From JAWUWD01 sp034112085 (lineage in GTDB: Bacteria; Bacteroidota; Bacteroidia; Cytophagales; Cyclobacteriaceae), in contig JAWUWD010000101.1 of the NCBI GenBank assembly GCA_034112085.1, positions 1 through 18,235 on the forward strand: 18,235 bases of DNA, written 5' to 3'. Shown piece by piece: positions 16,875 to 18,235 of the stretch (positions are counted from its first letter, which is position 1; every line of letters starts with the position of its first letter). The notes under the pieces are model-generated. The model searched no databases, was not told the DNA's origin, and was given only the letters and a program-made list of their open reading frames with translations. The translations under genes were made by a program, and so were the position numbers.

Positions 16875-16948
16875 AGCCCCCAGTCGGATTCGAACCAACG
16901 ACCTACGCATTACAAGTGCGTTGCTCTGGCCAGCTGAGCTATGGGGGC
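16875..16948 (-). tRNA. tRNA-Thr (anticodon TGT)
   Basis: 74-nt cloverleaf on the minus strand. The acceptor arm is GCCCCCA/TGGGGGC with discriminator T, the D arm is GCTC/GAGC, and the anticodon arm ACGCA/TGCGT closes loop CTTGTAA with TGT at 16914-16912. The T loop is TTCGAAT. CCA is not encoded (CTGG follows the discriminator), unlike the tRNA-Glu in this window, so it must be added after transcription. Confidence 0.97.
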
Positions 16949-16986
16949 TTTTGCTAATCACAGCGTCTTTTGCTGTAATGCGAGTG

Positions 16987-17016
16987 CAAATATAAGGACA
17001 CTTTTTTAATTACAAA
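16987..17016 (-). promoter_or_regulatory. Bacteroidota-type promoter of tRNA-Thr
   Basis: On the minus strand TTTG (17016-17013), an 18-bp spacer and TATATTTG (16994-16987) match the -33/-7 consensus, with the -7 element 38 bp before the tRNA. The -33 element lies just past the inverted repeat that follows the DUF349 gene. Confidence 0.65.
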
Positions 17017-17019
17017 CAA

Positions 17020-17056
17020 GTTAATCAAAAAAATGAAATTTATTTTTTTGATTAAC
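17020..17056 (-). terminator. AT-rich inverted repeat, possible terminator of the DUF349 gene
   Basis: A perfect 14-bp inverted repeat (GTTAATCAAAAAAA and its complement) around a nine-base spacer starts 2 bp past the DUF349 stop. The stem has little G/C and its T-run lies inside the 3' arm, so it is an atypical terminator. It may instead stabilise the transcript end. Confidence 0.45.
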
Positions 17057-17058
17057 AA

Positions 17059-18235
17059 TTACATTGATCTCAAGACTTTTAATTGGTGCTTGAGATTGAC
17101 TAATTCATCATTAGCGGCATCAATTTTCACATTGAATTCGTCACGAACTTTATCCGCATTTTTTGATGAAGCAAAGAATTCCATATTGTTTTTCCAAAGT
17201 GAAATATCATTCTCAACTTTTCCTATTTGCTTGCGTACAGTTTGCTCTTTTCTGAAGATTTTTTCACCAGCATTTGGATCATTGGCCAACTTGTTAAGCT
17301 GATTTTCTAATCTAATGGTTTGACGTGTTTCATTGTCAATATCTGGTATCGCATTGATGAATTTATCTACAGCTTCAGAATATAAGCTCTTTATAGGACC
17401 CATGTCATTTTTAGGTACAAATCCAGCACTATTGAATTCTTCTTGTAAGTTTCGAAGTACATCTACATTACTTGCTCCCTCTGATGCGAGTGTTTCTATT
17501 TGCTGACAAATTTCCTTTTTACGCGTTAAGTTATCTTCATACTGACTTTCATTGGCCTTGTTCTGAGACCTCTTCTGGTCGAAGAAAAAGTCACACGCTT
17601 CTTTGAATTCTTGGTAGGTACTATTTCTCACTTTTTCAGGTACCGGGCCAGAATCTTTCCATGCTTTTTGCAGTTTCATGATTTCATTGGATGTTTTCAT
17701 CCAATCGGTGCTTTCTCTTAGGCCTTGTGCCTTTTCGATAAGCACCTTTTTTTCTGCTAGGTTTGCTTCTCTGGCGGCATCGAGTGCTTTGAAGAAATCA
17801 CCTTTGTTATGGAAAAAGGCCTTAAATGCAGCCCAAAATTGCTTATTGACTTCTTTTGCCCGATCTCTTGGCATTCCACCAACTGCTTCCCACTGTTTTT
17901 GAACAGCCAAGACTTCCTTGGTTTTAGTGTTCCACTCTTTGATTCGATCTGAGGTATAAGCTGTGAACTCTTGGATTTGACTCACCAGTTCAAGCTTCTT
18001 AGCTAGATTGGCATCTTGCGCGACTTTAAGATGTTCTACATAGTCTTTACGTTTTGCATACACTTTGTCCGATGCAGCTTTGAATCTTTGCCACAGCGGC
18101 TCTTGATTTTCTTTTGGTACAGGACCTAGGTGCTTAAACTCCTCATGAAGTTCGTTAAGTCCCTTGATAGCTTCGTTGAGATGCTCTACTTCAGCAAGCG
18201 CTTCTGCTTTTACGCACAGTTCTTGTTTGGCTTCA
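17059..18235 (-). CDS. DUF349 repeat protein, N-terminal part missing
   Basis: Soluble, charged, helix-rich protein built from DUF349 repeats; the family's function is poorly known, so none is assigned. The frame stays open from the stop at 17059 through the window edge, giving 391 codons; the GTG at 18063 is internal because the coding pattern continues upstream with a clear repeat. At least four repeats are visible by their core of a Trp/Phe followed by G-x-V/M-P and an F-K-x-A-like helix: EFKHLGPVPKE with WQRFKAASD, KQWEAVGGMPRD with FWAAFKAFF, KAWKDSGPVPEK with FKEACDFFF, and EFNSAGFVPKN. The last 90 or so residues look like a coiled coil (LENQLNKLAND to LVNLKHQLKVL). No signal peptide or membrane segment is seen in the visible part. 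A possible terminator and then tRNA-Thr lie downstream on the same strand. Confidence 0.9.
   Translation of the reverse strand, partial: EAKQELCVKAEALAEVEHLNEAIKGLNELHEEFKHLGPVPKENQEPLWQRFKAASDKVYAKRKDYVEHLKVAQDANLAKKLELVSQIQEFTAYTSDRIKEWNTKTKEVLAVQKQWEAVGGMPRDRAKEVNKQFWAAFKAFFHNKGDFFKALDAAREANLAEKKVLIEKAQGLRESTDWMKTSNEIMKLQKAWKDSGPVPEKVRNSTYQEFKEACDFFFDQKRSQNKANESQYEDNLTRKKEICQQIETLASEGASNVDVLRNLQEEFNSAGFVPKNDMGPIKSLYSEAVDKFINAIPDIDNETRQTIRLENQLNKLANDPNAGEKIFRKEQTVRKQIGKVENDISLWKNNMEFFASSKNADKVRDEFNVKIDAANDELVNLKHQLKVLRSM

Noticed and set aside
16325..16948. Integration (att) site at tRNA-Thr for a mobile element
   Set aside because: No second copy of the tRNA 3' end, integrase or phage gene is visible in the window, and tRNA-Thr keeps its own terminator.
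18061..18063. GTG as the start of the DUF349 gene
   Set aside because: The frame stays open to the window edge and the upstream residues form a clear DUF349 repeat, so the gene begins outside the window.

Overview
The window reads as ordinary chromosome of a Bacteroidota member, most likely a marine or gliding Cytophagia-type bacterium (the lineage is an inference). The evidence is a secreted protein with a C-terminal type IX secretion (T9SS) sorting domain, six sites matching the Bacteroidota sigma promoter (-33 TTG/TTTG, -7 TAnnTTTG), weak Shine-Dalgarno sequences, AT-rich intergenic DNA, and the combination of ATP-dependent PEP carboxykinase, tandem POT transporters and a DUF349 protein. 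No phage, IS or CRISPR genes were seen.

Layout. 1-1292 (-): 5' part of pckA, cut by the window edge. 1510-4678 (+): two tandem POT/PTR peptide-proton symporters separated by a terminator-like hairpin; the second seems to start at TTG. 4764-5682 (+): an overlapping gene pair encoding a SiaB-like kinase and a SiaC-like (DUF1987) phosphoprotein, with its own promoter and a bidirectional terminator. 5773-6759 (-): glyceraldehyde-3-phosphate dehydrogenase. 6918-6992 (+): tRNA-Glu(TTC) with its own promoter and terminator. 7246-16269 (+): a 3007-residue secreted, repeat-rich surface protein (signal peptide, LamG-like domain, beta-rich repeats, T9SS tail). 16325-16831: about 500 bp without a gene, crowded with inverted repeats, including a perfect 42-bp palindrome. 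16875-16948 (-): tRNA-Thr(TGT). 17059-18235 (-): a DUF349 repeat protein, cut at its N-terminal end by the window edge.

How the genes fit together. pckA and gap are gluconeogenic/glycolytic enzymes, and the POT pair would bring in di- and tripeptides, which fits an organism living on protein or peptide substrates. The SiaB/SiaC pair is a partner-switching signalling module, but no SiaA phosphatase or SiaD diguanylate cyclase is beside it. The giant protein is probably a cell-surface adhesin or matrix component. The least explained part of the window is the structured intergenic region between the giant gene and tRNA-Thr.
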